Assembly: GCF_045277565.1 (NCBI RefSeq)
Contig: NZ_CP123584.1
Coordinates: forward strand, 4,340,001-4,404,000
Origin: Aliisedimentitalea scapharcae
GTDB taxonomy: Bacteria > Pseudomonadota > Alphaproteobacteria > Rhodobacterales > Rhodobacteraceae
Length of the DNA stretch: 64,000 nucleotides
Direction: 5' to 3'
The notes beneath the pieces were generated by a model. The model made no database searches. It was given only the letters and a program-made list of their open reading frames with translations, and was not told the DNA's origin. This document shows positions 26,275 through 44,944 of this stretch, piece after piece. The number at the start of each line of letters is the position of its first letter. Position 1 is the stretch's first letter. Both the position numbers and the translations under genes were made by a program.

Positions 26275-26589
26275 TTACGATTGCAGCTTGATTTCGACGT
26301 CCACACCAGCGGCCAGGTCGAGCTTCATCAGCGCGTCCACGGTCTGGGGGGTCGGATCAACGATGTCGAGCAGACGCTTGTGCGTCCGGATTTCGAACTG
26401 ATCGCGGGATTTCTTGTCAACGTGGGGACCACGCAGAACAGTGAATTTCTCGATCTTGTTCGGCAGCGGGATGGGGCCGCGTACAGTGGCACCGGTCCGC
26501 TTGGCAGTGTTGACGATCTCTTGTGTGCTGGCATCCAGTACACGATAGTCAAATGCCTTGAGCCGAATACGGATATTTTGGCTTTGCAT
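26275..26589 (-). CDS. rpsJ: 30S ribosomal protein S10
   Basis: 104 residues. It begins [19 protein letters not shown]; the signature [20 protein letters not shown] is present. Also known as NusE, a transcription antitermination factor. It heads the rpsJ-rplW unit with its own promoter and leader. Confidence 0.97.
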   Translation of the reverse strand: MQSQNIRIRLKAFDYRVLDASTQEIVNTAKRTGATVRGPIPLPNKIEKFTVLRGPHVDKKSRDQFEIRTHKRLLDIVDPTPQTVDALMKLDLAAGVDVEIKLQS

Positions 26590-26667
26590 TCAAAACAGCC
26601 TTTTATCTTAGGCGTCGAGGTTGAGAGGAGGGCCGGCGCTCATCGCAAACCCTCATCGAACCCAAAA

Positions 26668-26685
26668 GGCGGGAATCACCCCGCC
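26668..26685 (-). promoter_or_regulatory. Hairpin in the rpsJ leader
   Basis: On the minus strand GGCGGG-GTGATT-CCCGCC followed by TTTTGGG. It lies in the transcribed leader about 80 nt before rpsJ and looks like a weak attenuator. Confidence 0.45.
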
Positions 26686-26711
26686 CTCGTGTCGCAACTG
26701 CGAACTTGCGC

Positions 26712-26740
26712 GCTATACGCCTGTTAGCAGCGTCTGGCAA
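26712..26740 (-). promoter_or_regulatory. Promoter of rpsJ-rplC-rplD-rplW
   Basis: Minus strand: TTGCCA (26735-26740), 17-nt spacer, TATAGC (26712-26717). The leader is about 115 nt. The near identity to the rpmC promoter supports both. Confidence 0.6.
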
Positions 26741-26823
26741 GAGTGTATGTGTAATCCGGACCTGATGCTCGCCGAAAGCGCGATCAAGACAGATCAGCAG
26801 GCGCTCGTCTCTCGGAATTGATC

Positions 26824-27183
26824 TTATTTGAGCAAATCCCCGACGATCCCAACAGCGTCCACCACGGTCGACAGGTCCTTCGAAACTTCCAAAATTTCAT
26901 CATCCACCCGGATATAGCGATTGCCATTTCCAGGAGACTTGAGCTTCCATTTCGATAGGTCATCAATACTCACATAGTTCAGATCACTCGGAAGCTTTGC
27001 CCCCCGAGTGTAGCGTTTGATCTGCCCGGGAGGGATCGTCTTTGCACCCTTGCCAGGTTTGCCCTCTACCTTAACTTTCTTTCCTTTGGGTTTTCCGCCC
27101 TTGTCTTTGGCCGCCGCAACGTCGGCCAAACCGAACGCCAAGCAGAAAGAAAGAATGGAAATCAACGCTGCAAAATATCTCAA
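26824..27183 (-). CDS. RcnB-like secreted protein
   Basis: 119 residues from a TTG start at 27183, chosen because GGGAG lies 6 nt upstream and the product then starts with a clean signal peptide (RYFAALISILSFCLAFGL, then ADVAAA). The mature protein begins with a Lys/Gly-rich stretch (KGGKPKGKKVKVEGKPGKG) followed by an RcnB-like core: PPGQIKRYTRGAKLP, YVSIDDLSKWKL, GNRYIRVDDEIL. RcnB proteins are periplasmic and linked to nickel/cobalt or envelope functions, but most homologues are uncharacterised. It sits between tuf and rpsJ. An upstream ATG at 27231 is possible but lacks a good site. Confidence 0.65.
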   Translation of the reverse strand: MRYFAALISILSFCLAFGLADVAAAKDKGGKPKGKKVKVEGKPGKGAKTIPPGQIKRYTRGAKLPSDLNYVSIDDLSKWKLKSPGNGNRYIRVDDEILEVSKDLSTVVDAVGIVGDLLK

Positions 27184-27474
27184 AACGAACTCCCGCCATT
27201 TGTCTAACACCCATGTGACGCTGAAGAGCACATCGGTGTGGTTCCAAGCCTAGGTGCCTTACGTCCGTGCGTCAAATTTTCCAGCAAATGCAGAGAAGGC
27301 ACCTGAATGTCTCAGCACGCAAAGCCAGTTTGCTTTTGCTAGCCCACACATTAGGTACAACCGCTTGCGCGCTGAGACATCGGGAACTGTCTCTTTAGGC
27401 GAAACATCATTTTTGGATTGAAGACTGCCGACTGTTTTGACCTGCAACAGGTGCCAAAACGCCTTGTCCAATAG
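27184..27474. other. Gap between the RcnB-like gene and the tuf terminator
   Basis: About 290 bp without a gene. It contains the 16-bp inverted repeat at 27307-27322 and 27365-27380. No clear promoter for the RcnB-like gene could be assigned. Confidence 0.5.
27307..27380. repeat. Long-spaced inverted repeat between tuf and the RcnB-like gene
   Basis: Arms ATGTCTCAGCACGCAA (27307-27322) and TTGCGCGCTGAGACAT (27365-27380): 15 of 16 positions pair, with 42 nt between. It could be a stem with a large loop or the ends of a small decayed mobile element. Confidence 0.55.
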
Positions 27475-27510
27475 AAAAAAGGCCGCTCCGGGTTGGAGCG
27501 GCCTTCTTTT
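27475..27510 (-). terminator. Intrinsic terminator after tuf
   Basis: GGCCGCTCC (27481-27489) pairs with GGAGCGGCC (27495-27503), flanked by AAAAAA on one side, so TTTTTT follows on the minus strand. It ends the rpsL-rpsG-fusA-tuf transcript. Confidence 0.88.
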
Positions 27511-27599
27511 GGTGTTCACCGGTGTGGCGCTTGGCAGGTTTTCCCGGAAGGGAAAACCGCCTGTTGCCACTGGCCAGAGTTTTCTGCGAAAACTCGGCC

Positions 27600-28775
<1,176 letters not shown>

Positions 28776-28801
28776 GGTAAGGCTCCTTTTGTCTTTCAAA
28801 C

Positions 28802-28857
28802 GGTGCGTGCAAGCACGCACCCTACGGGGTGGTAGGGTGCGTGGTTTCCCACGCACC
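28802..28857. repeat. Intergenic double-hairpin repeat (copy B) between fusA and tuf
   Basis: GGTGCGTG-CAAG-CACGCACC (28802-28821) and GGTGCGTGG-TTTC-CCACGCACC (28836-28857), linked by CCTAC...GTAGG, which can form a third stem. Same layout as the copy at 14035-14098. Confidence 0.82.
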
Positions 28858-28862
28858 GTGGA

Positions 28863-30980
28863 TTATGCGTACTTCGACTGGATCTCTTCCGAGATGTTCT
28901 GCGGTACCGGATCGTAGTGATCAAACTGCATGCTGAACTGGGCACGGCCCGAGCTCATCGAACGCAGTGTGTTGATGTAGCCGAACATGTTGGCCAGAGG
29001 CACAAAGCTGTCGATCGCAATCGCGTTGCCGCGTGGCTCCTGACCTGTCACCTGTCCCCGACGCGAAGTCAGGTCGCCGATGATCCCGCCGGTGTATTCT
29101 TCCGGTGTGATCACTTCGACCTTCATGATCGGTTCCAGCAGTTTCGCACCGGCTTTGCGCATGCCTTCACGCATGCCCATACGGGCGGCAATTTCAAAGG
29201 CCAGAACGCTCGAGTCCACATCGTGGAACTTACCGTCGATCAGAGCAACCTTGAAGTCGATCACGGGGAAGCCGGCCAGAGGGCCGCTGTCCATGACCGA
29301 GTTGATGCCTTTTTCAACGCCCGGGATGTATTCCTTGGGCACAGCACCGCCAACGATACGGGATTCAAACGAATACCCTTCGCCAGGTTCAGTCGGCGAG
29401 ATGATCATCTTCACCTCGGCGTACTGACCCGAACCACCCGACTGTTTCTTGTGGGTGTAGGTGTGCTCGACCTCGTGACCAATGGTCTCGCGATAAGCAA
29501 CCTGAGGGGCACCGATGTTGGCTTCGACCTTGAATTCACGCTTCAGGCGATCAACCAGGATGTCCAGGTGAAGTTCGCCCATGCCCTTCATGATGGTCTG
29601 ACCCGACTCGATGTCGGTTTCAACACGGAAGGAGGGATCCTCGGCGGCCAGACGCTGCAGACCCTGAGACATTTTCTCCTGGTCGGCTTTGGTCTTGGGC
29701 TCAACCGCGATCTCGATCACCGGATCAGGGAAGGTCATGGTTTCCAGAACCACAGGATCGTTGACGGCGCAGAGCGTGTCACCGGTTGTGGTGTCTTTCA
29801 GACCTGCCAGCGCAATGATGTCGCCCGCGAACGCTTCCGTGATTTCCTCACGGTTGTTCGAATGCATCATCATCATACGACCGATACGCTCTTTACGACC
29901 TTTGGTCGAATTGAGCAGCGTGTCGCCCTTGGACAGAGTACCCGAATAGATGCGGGTAAAGGTCAGCGAACCAACAAAGGGGTCGTTCATGATTTTGAAC
30001 GCCAGGCCCGAGAACGCCATATCGTCATCCGCACGGCGCGGAATGTCACGAACTTCGTCTTCATCGCCAGGTTTGAAACCCATGTAATCGACAACGTCCA
30101 GCGGGCTGGGCAGATAGTCGATCACAGCGTTGAGCAGGGGCTGAACGCCTTTGTTTTTGAACGCAGAACCGCCCAGAACCGGAACAAAAGCCATTTCCAG
30201 CGTCCCTTTGCGCAGCAGTTTGCGCAAAGTTGGGACGTCGGGCTCTTCACCTTCCAGGTAGGCCATCATCGCGTCGTCGTCCATTTCGACGGCCGCTTCG
30301 ACCATTTTTCCGCGCCATTCGGTTGCCATGTCCTGCAGGCTTTCGCGGATCGGTGCTTTGATCCACGACGCGCCAAGGTCTTCGCCCTGCCACAGCCATT
30401 CTTCCATGGTGACCAGATCAACCAGGCCTTCCAGCTCGGTTTCTGCGCCAATCGGAACACCAACCGGGATCGCAACAGCGCCGGTCCGGTCTTCGATCAT
30501 GTTGACACAGTTAAAGAAGTCGGCACCGATCTTGTCCATCTTGTTGACGAACACCATACGCGGAACCTTGTAGCGGTCAGCCTGACGCCACACGGTTTCG
30601 GTCTGGGGTTCAACACCAGCATTGGCGTCCAGAACACAGACTGCACCGTCGAGAACCGCCAGCGAACGTTCTACTTCGATGGTGAAGTCAACGTGGCCGG
30701 GGGTGTCGATGATGTTCAGGCGGTGTTTGGGCGTGTCGGCGGTCTGACCGTCTTCGGTGCGTTCCCAAAAAGTGGTGGTCGCAGCCGATGTGATGGTGAT
30801 GCCGCGTTCCTGTTCCTGCTCCATCCAGTCCATGGTGGCCGCACCGTCGTGCACCTCACCAATGTTGTGGGATTTGCCGGTGTAATACAGGATGCGTTCC
30901 GAGCAGGTGGTTTTACCTGCATCGATGTGCGCCATGATACCGAAGTTACGGTAATGTTCGAGTGTATAGTCGCGTGCCAT
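28863..30980 (-). CDS. fusA: Elongation factor G
   Basis: 705 residues. The G1 motif is [15 protein letters not shown], with DTPGHVDFT and NKMDKIGAD following; domains II-V are complete, ending in [20 protein letters not shown]. It drives translocation and, with RRF, ribosome recycling. It lies 18 nt after rpsG. Confidence 0.98.
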   Translation of the reverse strand: MARDYTLEHYRNFGIMAHIDAGKTTCSERILYYTGKSHNIGEVHDGAATMDWMEQEQERGITITSAATTTFWERTEDGQTADTPKHRLNIIDTPGHVDFTIEVERSLAVLDGAVCVLDANAGVEPQTETVWRQADRYKVPRMVFVNKMDKIGADFFNCVNMIEDRTGAVAIPVGVPIGAETELEGLVDLVTMEEWLWQGEDLGASWIKAPIRESLQDMATEWRGKMVEAAVEMDDDAMMAYLEGEEPDVPTLRKLLRKGTLEMAFVPVLGGSAFKNKGVQPLLNAVIDYLPSPLDVVDYMGFKPGDEDEVRDIPRRADDDMAFSGLAFKIMNDPFVGSLTFTRIYSGTLSKGDTLLNSTKGRKERIGRMMMMHSNNREEITEAFAGDIIALAGLKDTTTGDTLCAVNDPVVLETMTFPDPVIEIAVEPKTKADQEKMSQGLQRLAAEDPSFRVETDIESGQTIMKGMGELHLDILVDRLKREFKVEANIGAPQVAYRETIGHEVEHTYTHKKQSGGSGQYAEVKMIISPTEPGEGYSFESRIVGGAVPKEYIPGVEKGINSVMDSGPLAGFPVIDFKVALIDGKFHDVDSSVLAFEIAARMGMREGMRKAGAKLLEPIMKVEVITPEEYTGGIIGDLTSRRGQVTGQEPRGNAIAIDSFVPLANMFGYINTLRSMSSGRAQFSMQFDHYDPVPQNISEEIQSKYA

Positions 30981-30998
30981 AGGTCTGGATCCTCTGGA

Positions 30999-31469
30999 TT
31001 ACCAACGATAATGGCTAAAGGCTTTGTTTGCCTCGGCCATCTTGTGGGTGTCTTCGCGTTTCTTCACAGCGGTCCCACGGGACTGAACAGCGTCCAGCAG
31101 CTCGCCGGCAAGGCGCTCTTCCATGGTGTTTTCGTTGCGCTTGCGCGATGCGGTGATCAACCAGCGGATGGCCAGGGCTTCGCGACGCTCGGGGCGCACT
31201 TCGACCGGAACCTGATAGGTTGCACCACCCACACGGCGCGAACGAACTTCGACCGAAGGTTTGATGTTGTCCAGCGCTTCGTGGAAGACTTCGACGGGGG
31301 CGCGTTTGATCTTGTTTTCAACGCGATCAAGAGCGTTGTAAACGATGCTTTCTGCGACCGATTTCTTACCATCGATCATCAGGTTGTTCATGAATTTAGA
31401 CAGAACGCGATCGCCATATTTGGCGTCGGGCAGAATTTCGCGTTTTTCGGCGGCGTGACGACGTGACAT
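30999..31469 (-). CDS. rpsG: 30S ribosomal protein S7
   Basis: 156 residues. It starts [20 protein letters not shown]; the C-terminus [14 protein letters not shown] is standard. S7 starts assembly of the 30S head and in enterobacteria is the translational repressor of the str operon. 15 nt after rpsL. Confidence 0.97.
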   Translation of the reverse strand: MSRRHAAEKREILPDAKYGDRVLSKFMNNLMIDGKKSVAESIVYNALDRVENKIKRAPVEVFHEALDNIKPSVEVRSRRVGGATYQVPVEVRPERREALAIRWLITASRKRNENTMEERLAGELLDAVQSRGTAVKKREDTHKMAEANKAFSHYRW

Positions 31470-31484
31470 CTAAGCCTCTCCTTC

Positions 31485-31856
31485 TTACTTGGGACGCTTG
31501 GCGCCGTACTTCGAACGACGTTGCTTACGGTCTTTGACGCCCTGGGTATCCAGAACACCACGCAGGATGTGGTAACGGACACCCGGAAGGTCTTTTACTC
31601 GACCACCGCGGATCAGAACCACAGAGTGCTCCTGAAGGTTGTGGCTTTCACCCGGGATATAGGAAATCACTTCGAAACCGTTGGTCAGGCGAACCTTGGC
31701 CACTTTCCGCATAGCGGAGTTCGGTTTCTTAGGTGTGGTGGTGTACACGCGTGTGCAAACGCCGCGCTTTTGCGGGCATTCCTGCAGGTGCATGGACTTC
31801 GAGCGTTTCACTTTCGGCTGCCGCGGTTTGCGGATCAGCTGTTGGATCGTTGGCAT
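31485..31856 (-). CDS. rpsL: 30S ribosomal protein S12
   Basis: 123 residues from ATG at 31856; the frame to 31895 extends into the leader. N-terminus [13 protein letters not shown]; Lys43 ([13 protein letters not shown]) and Lys88 ([12 protein letters not shown]) are wild type, so no streptomycin-resistance change is seen. First gene of the str operon. Confidence 0.97.
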   Translation of the reverse strand: MPTIQQLIRKPRQPKVKRSKSMHLQECPQKRGVCTRVYTTTPKKPNSAMRKVAKVRLTNGFEVISYIPGESHNLQEHSVVLIRGGRVKDLPGVRYHILRGVLDTQGVKDRKQRRSKYGAKRPK

Positions 31857-32256
31857 TCCGGTTTTTTCCCCGTTTCCAAACTCACATTCGTGCACGTCGA
31901 GACGTGCGGCTCATATTCTGCTGCGCTGGTGCGTCCACAAGCGCAAAATCCGCGACGTTCCCATTCCGAGGTGAACGACGCGGTGGGTTATCAGCGGATC
32001 GGGACAGCAAAATCGTCCTGGATCTTGACCACTCAAGTATAGAAATCGACTGTTGGGGCGACCCCCGGCTGTCGAGATAGGCGCGCGTATATGGGGAGTC
32101 GCGCCCGCTGTCAACAGCCAGCCCCGGTTCCGGGTGGCCATTCCCAGCTCATGACGTGAAAGTCGCACCGGTTTAAACCGTTTGCCGTCCGTGCCTTGTT
32201 CGGTGGCGGTGGACCGGGCATAGTCGCGCAAACGAATATTCCACCAAGGCGTTCAT
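31857..32256. other. 400-bp divergent region between rpsL and the rhamnosyltransferase-like pair
   Basis: It contains the str promoter (32086-32114) and its leader of about 220 nt. Within the leader is the stem GCACGT-CTCG-ACGTGC (31892-31907). No gene is evident, and no clear plus-strand promoter for the transferase genes was found. Confidence 0.6.
32086..32114 (-). promoter_or_regulatory. Promoter of the rpsL-rpsG-fusA-tuf operon
   Basis: Minus strand: perfect TTGACA (32109-32114), 17-nt spacer, TATACG (32086-32091). It gives a leader of about 220 nt before rpsL. It is the best sigma70-like match in the window. Confidence 0.68.
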
Positions 32257-33072
32257 ATGCAAGTCATCGGATTATGCCGGTTCTCCTATCCCGCCATTGG
32301 CGGTTTTCAGGTTGAACATGATGCGATCCAGGATCGAATTCGTTACCTTTACGGTGCCCAAAGGATCGAAGAGCGGTTTCGCTTGTTCGAAACCTTTGCC
32401 CTGCCCTGTCTAAAGGAACAAACCGATCCTGATTTCACAATGGTACTGGTCATCGGGGACCAGATGCCACGGGAACATGTGCAGCGATTGATGGACCTGA
32501 CATCCGGGATGAAACAGATACGCATCGAGGCGCATCCACCCCGCAATCATCGCGAAATCATGAAAGAGATCCTAAATCGCGCGCGAACAAACTTGTCTGC
32601 CCCCTGCCTGCAGTTCCGCTTTGACGATGACGACGCAATCTCAGTCGATTTTGTGGAACGACTTCGCCAGACTGCGGTCGCCTGCCAGGGGTTGCTGGAC
32701 CAGAACCGCACCGTTGCCATCGACTTCAACAAAGGATTCGTTGCCGAAGTTCAGGGGCACTCTCTTGTCGCGACACAAATTCTGCGCCCCTATTACACTG
32801 CGGCTCTGGGCATGTATGCCGCCGGCGGATGCGCGCGGACCATCATGAATTTTGCGCATCAAAAGATTCACCATCACATGCCCACCATAACCATGGCAGA
32901 TGCGCCCATGTGGGTTCGCACGCACAATGGCTATAACGACTCGCGCCAAGGCAAGGTCAAGCATTTCGACATGACCCCACTCACGCGCGAACAGGAAGCA
33001 GAATTCCAGGCTCGATTTGCCCTGGACGTCGATTTGATCCGGCAAACTTTTTCTTCTGACAGAGAAGGCTAA
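32257..33072 (+). CDS. Putative rhamnosyltransferase-family protein (copy 1)
   Basis: 271 residues. It begins MQVIGLCRFSYPAIGGFQVE; the acidic DDDD at residues 123-126 (FRFDDDDAI) is the likely nucleotide-sugar/metal site, and a later HNGYNDSRQ segment is shared with the neighbour. The architecture fits the 'putative rhamnosyl transferase' family (PF11316 type), probably cytoplasmic and acting on a surface polysaccharide. The donor is not proven. It lies 2 nt before its paralogue. Confidence 0.75.
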   Translation: MQVIGLCRFSYPAIGGFQVEHDAIQDRIRYLYGAQRIEERFRLFETFALPCLKEQTDPDFTMVLVIGDQMPREHVQRLMDLTSGMKQIRIEAHPPRNHREIMKEILNRARTNLSAPCLQFRFDDDDAISVDFVERLRQTAVACQGLLDQNRTVAIDFNKGFVAEVQGHSLVATQILRPYYTAALGMYAAGGCARTIMNFAHQKIHHHMPTITMADAPMWVRTHNGYNDSRQGKVKHFDMTPLTREQEAEFQARFALDVDLIRQTFSSDREG

Positions 33073-33074
33073 TC

Positions 33075-33908
33075 ATGCAAATTCTGGGTCTCTGCCGGTT
33101 TTCCTACCTCGGGCGCGGTGGGTTCAAGGTTGACCACAAGACATTGGAAGAGCGGCGCAGCTTCCTATACGATCCACAGCGGATGGACGAACGCCTGCGG
33201 CTGTTCGAGGCCATCACCTTGCCCTCCATCATGGGGCAAACGGACCCGGATTTCACCCTGATCGTTGTGACCGGCGAGACAATGCCAGCCCCTTATGTTG
33301 AACGATTGAACGCCCTAGTTCAGGGTATTCCACAAATCCGGATCTGCCCTTACCCACCTGGCCGCCATCGCAACGTCATGGCACGTGCCTTTCACGAGGC
33401 GACCGATAACACAGATATTGAACCCTGCCTGCAATTCCGCCTGGACGATGACGACGCCATGGGATGCCGGTTTGTCGAACGGTTCCGTGAAACCGCCTGG
33501 GACCTCCAGAGCCTGTGGTCAAAACATGATCGGATCGCAGTAGACTTCAACACAGGTTATGTATTTCGCGCCGACATCAACGGCGTCTCGATCTGGCCTT
33601 ACAAATACCAATACAGCGCCATCGCGCTTGGCATGATCGTTCAACCCGGTTGCACCGACACAATCATGAGCCACGGCCACCACAAACTGTGGACGACGAT
33701 GCCGACCATGACCTTGACCGACGAAGACATGATGATGCGCGGGCACAACGACTTCAATGATTCACGGCTGAAAACCGGGGGAAACACGTTCGACTACCAG
33801 CCCCTGACGGCGGACCAGGAACTGTACTTCAAGAAAACCTTCAATATCGACAATGCCAACGTACGCGAGATCTTTTCACGCCCCCCGCCTGAGCCGCTCG
33901 CGATATAG
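33075..33908 (+). CDS. Putative rhamnosyltransferase-family protein (copy 2)
   Basis: 277 residues. Clear paralogue of the preceding gene: MQILGLCRFSYLGRGGFKVD, DDDD at 124-127 (FRLDDDDAM), RGHNDFNDSR. The pair arose by tandem duplication and is cotranscribed (2-nt gap). Its last 33 nt overlap the end of the convergent EamA transporter gene on the other strand. The acceptor is unknown. Confidence 0.75.
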   Translation: MQILGLCRFSYLGRGGFKVDHKTLEERRSFLYDPQRMDERLRLFEAITLPSIMGQTDPDFTLIVVTGETMPAPYVERLNALVQGIPQIRICPYPPGRHRNVMARAFHEATDNTDIEPCLQFRLDDDDAMGCRFVERFRETAWDLQSLWSKHDRIAVDFNTGYVFRADINGVSIWPYKYQYSAIALGMIVQPGCTDTIMSHGHHKLWTTMPTMTLTDEDMMMRGHNDFNDSRLKTGGNTFDYQPLTADQELYFKKTFNIDNANVREIFSRPPPEPLAI

Positions 33909-34751
33909 GGTGAACACGCCTGTCGACACAACCAGCAGCGCCCCCAACAACGTCACGTTGTCCGGCCAATCTGCAAAAATCAGCCACCCCAGCAACAACG
34001 CCCAGATCAGGCCAGTATAACGGAACGGGCTGGTAAAGGAGACGTCCCCCACCCGCATGACCAGGACACTGAAGAGATAGCCGCCAAGGATCAGAAAACC
34101 TGCGACGGACAGGATCACAACCTGCCCTGTATCGACCGGTTGCCAGGGCGTTCCCACCGACGCAAGCCCGGCGCAGACAGTGACCAGAGTGGATGTTAGC
34201 AATGTTACCGTCAACGACGGGACAGAGGATGACATGCCCCGCGAACACAGGTCGCGCACGGTGATGCAGGCAACGGCCAACAGGACATAGACCCCGCCAT
34301 GCGAAAACCCTTCGGGGCCTGGGCGAATGATCAGCAAAACGCCAACGAACCCGATCAGAATAGCTCCCAACCGCCGCCAACCGACCGCCTCACGAAAAAC
34401 CAGCGCCGCACCCAAAGTCACGGTCAACGGCAAGGCCTGAAGTACGGCCGTGACATTGGCAATGGGCATCACGAGCAAGGCCGTGAGAAAAAAGTAGGTT
34501 GTAAAGATTTCGGATACACTGCGTAGCCCCACCAGGGCCCAGTCCCGCCGAGAAAAATCAAACCGCAGCTTTCCCAGATACCGCGCCAATGCATAGATAA
34601 GAGCGGTCGCCAGAATGCCGCGCATTGCAATGATCTGAAACAGGGGCAGATCCTGACCGATCACCTTCACCAACGCATCATTGAACGTGAAACACGCCAT
34701 GCTGGCAATCATCAGCAAAGCGCCGCGGATATTGTCGGTCAAATTGGGCAT
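33876..34751 (-). CDS. DMT-superfamily transporter (EamA domains)
   Basis: 291 residues from ATG at 34751 (AGGAA just upstream); the longer frame to 34901 translates leader sequence. Ten hydrophobic segments form two EamA repeats, beginning NIRGALLMIASMACFTFNDA. These transporters export or import metabolites or drugs; the substrate cannot be predicted. Its tail overlaps the convergent rhamnosyltransferase gene. It lies downstream of rpoC, separated by that gene's terminator. Confidence 0.85.
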   Translation of the reverse strand: MPNLTDNIRGALLMIASMACFTFNDALVKVIGQDLPLFQIIAMRGILATALIYALARYLGKLRFDFSRRDWALVGLRSVSEIFTTYFFLTALLVMPIANVTAVLQALPLTVTLGAALVFREAVGWRRLGAILIGFVGVLLIIRPGPEGFSHGGVYVLLAVACITVRDLCSRGMSSSVPSLTVTLLTSTLVTVCAGLASVGTPWQPVDTGQVVILSVAGFLILGGYLFSVLVMRVGDVSFTSPFRYTGLIWALLLGWLIFADWPDNVTLLGALLVVSTGVFTLYRERLRRGA

Positions 34752-34901
34752 CGGATTCCTGCGGGTGTTCAATCCAGGCGACCTTAGTCGCGGCCCGGGT
34801 CTGGGCCAAGCGGTGAAACCGAAAAGATGGTCAATCTCTGGCGTGCGAAAACGGCAAAACCACCCCTGTTCAGGATCGCGGCCCCTGGACCTGTATTGCA
34901 C

Positions 34902-34934
34902 AAAAAAAAGCCCCCGACATGCGGGGGCCTTTTC
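34902..34934 (-). terminator. Intrinsic terminator after rpoC
   Basis: GCCCCCG (34910-34916) pairs with CGGGGGC (34922-34928); on the minus strand TTTTTTTTG follows. It ends the rplJ-rplL-rpoB-rpoC transcript. Confidence 0.9.
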
Positions 34935-34952
34935 GAATTTATTTGACGTGGA

Positions 34953-39194
<4,242 letters not shown>

Positions 39195-39277
39195 TTTGAT
39201 ACCTCAAATTCGTGCGGAAGGGGGGAGAGGTGAGCGGAAACTTTCAAAGCTTCCGCCCAAGAATTTTTGCAAAATTC

Positions 39278-43414
<4,137 letters not shown>

Positions 43415-43508
43415 GTCAGATGTCACCTTTTCAAGTTCTCACCGGACAAGAACGCCGTCGGGTCCCGACGCCTTGCCCATACGAGACAGCGTGTTCAGAT
43501 CAATTCAT

Positions 43509-43635
43509 GGCTACCGTCCCGAGTGGTAGCCTCCCGATCCATTGAACCTCGCCTTAGAAAAAACCTCATGACCAAATTGGCAAAAGGTCCTTTCTGAGAC
43601 AGATTCGGCTGGACCCGGTTTTCCCGGATCCAGCC
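43509..43635 (-). promoter_or_regulatory. Two hairpins in the rplL-rpoB gap
   Basis: GGCTACC (43509-43515) pairs with GGTAGCC (43525-43531). GGCTGGA-C-CCGG (43607-43618) pairs with CCGG-A-TCCAGCC (43624-43635). Neither has a T-run. By analogy with enterobacteria, this gap may hold an attenuator or RNase III site that lowers rpoBC relative to rplJL. Confidence 0.5.
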
Positions 43636-43696
43636 TGAATATCTGGGTACGAACCGGATCATATCAAGATGATCCGGACGTTTCCCTCGAAGGCGC

Positions 43697-44068
43697 TTAG
43701 GCGACTTCGACTTCGGCGCCAGCTGCTTCCAGCTTGCCTTTGACTTCTTCAGCTTCGTCTTTGGAAACTGCTTCTTTGATCTTGCCGCCAGCTTCGACCA
43801 GTTCTTTGGCTTCTTTCAGGCCCAGACCGGTGATTGCGCGAACTTCTTTGATCACGTTGATTTTCGAAGCGCCGGCGTTCTTCAGAACGACGTCGAATTC
43901 GGTTTTTTCTTCTTCTGCAGCTGCGCCACCTTCGGCGGCCGCCATGACAACTGCGCCGCCAGCTGCGGGCTCGATGCCATACTCATCCTTCAGGATGGTT
44001 TTCAGTTCTTGTGCTTCCAGCAGGGTCAGACCCACGATGCTTTCTGCGAGTGCTTTCAGATCAGCCAT
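43697..44068 (-). CDS. rplL: 50S ribosomal protein L7/L12
   Basis: 123 residues from ATG at 44068. The N-terminal dimer domain ([20 protein letters not shown]), the Ala/Gly hinge and the C-terminal factor-binding domain ([15 protein letters not shown]) are all present. It forms the multimeric stalk with L10. The longer frame to 44119 is leader. Confidence 0.97.
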   Translation of the reverse strand: MADLKALAESIVGLTLLEAQELKTILKDEYGIEPAAGGAVVMAAAEGGAAAEEEKTEFDVVLKNAGASKINVIKEVRAITGLGLKEAKELVEAGGKIKEAVSKDEAEEVKGKLEAAGAEVEVA

Positions 44069-44149
44069 TGTATCAGCTCTTTCCGTTTTCAGTATATGTG
44101 TTCCAACGTCCGGGCACATGCCCCACGCCAGTCATTCAGTACCAACCGC

Positions 44150-44668
44150 TTACGCAGCTTCCGCCTTCTCTTCGATGGTCGAAAGGATGCTTGCGATGTT
44201 GCTTGCAGGTGCGCCAATCGCGCCCGCGATGTTGCTTGCAGGTGCGCCAAGCATGCCGGCGATGGTAGCAATAAGCTCCTCGCGAGACGGCATTTTCGAC
44301 ACGGCTGCAACGCCAGCGCGGTCCAGAGCGTTCTCGCCCATAGCACCACCAAGGATTTCAAACTTCTTGTTATCCTTGGCGAAGCCCTCGGCAACCTTGG
44401 CCGCAGCCACAGGATCCTCGGAATAGGTCAGAACGGTCATCCCTGTCAGCAGGTCAGAAATGCTTGCACATGACTTTCCCTCGAGGGCGATTTTGGCGAG
44501 CCTGTTTTTGGCAACACGCACAGATCCACCCGCTTCGCGTGCACGCGCGCGCAGATCTTGCATCTCGGCAACTGTCAGACCGACGTAGTGTGCAACCACC
44601 ACGACGCCAGAGCTTTCGAAGATCTGGCCGAGTTCCTCGACCAATTTCTCTTTCTGGGCTCTATCCAC
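44150..44668 (-). CDS. rplJ: 50S ribosomal protein L10
   Basis: 172 residues from GTG at 44668 with GGAGAGAACT just before it; the frame to 44698 runs through the leader. Core [19 protein letters not shown], then [19 protein letters not shown]. Near the C-terminus [20 protein letters not shown] is an exact repeat of GAPASNIA, in the helix that binds L7/L12 dimers. L10 with L12 normally represses its own operon. Confidence 0.96.
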   Translation of the reverse strand: MDRAQKEKLVEELGQIFESSGVVVVAHYVGLTVAEMQDLRARAREAGGSVRVAKNRLAKIALEGKSCASISDLLTGMTVLTYSEDPVAAAKVAEGFAKDNKKFEILGGAMGENALDRAGVAAVSKMPSREELIATIAGMLGAPASNIAGAIGAPASNIASILSTIEEKAEAA

Positions 44669-44712
44669 AGTTCTCTCCAAGTTTGGGATGATAATCATCC
44701 CGGCTCAATTTT

Positions 44713-44730
44713 GCCGGGCGTTAACCCGGC
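44713..44730 (-). promoter_or_regulatory. Hairpin in the rplJ leader
   Basis: GCCGGG (44713-44718) pairs with CCCGGC (44725-44730), loop of 6, about 45 nt before the rplJ start. It could be part of an L10-leader autoregulatory structure; the full motif was not confirmed. The whole 276-nt gap to the glycosyltransferase has no clear promoter. Confidence 0.4.
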
Positions 44731-44944
44731 GTTCAGGTCCGTTTTACGGGGTGAGCCAAAAATCGCCCGAGGCGTCCAAAAGGATCCCTCGTCATATTGG
44801 TCGTTCCCGTCTCAGGAGGGAAATTAAGACCCTATACAGGGTCACCCACCATCTTGGACGAAACGAAATAAAGCGCACGACGAATCGCACGCTTCACTTC
44901 GAAGACTTTCCTAGTGCGAAAACAGGGGACTTCCAAGGGGTAAT

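Noticed and set aside
28917..31466. 849-residue open frame on the plus strand
   Set aside because: It is the antisense of fusA and rpsG, a common artefact in GC-rich genes; no family resemblance or ribosome site.
44669..44944. TATAGG box as the rplJ promoter
   Set aside because: No acceptable -35 box 16-18 nt upstream; not annotated.
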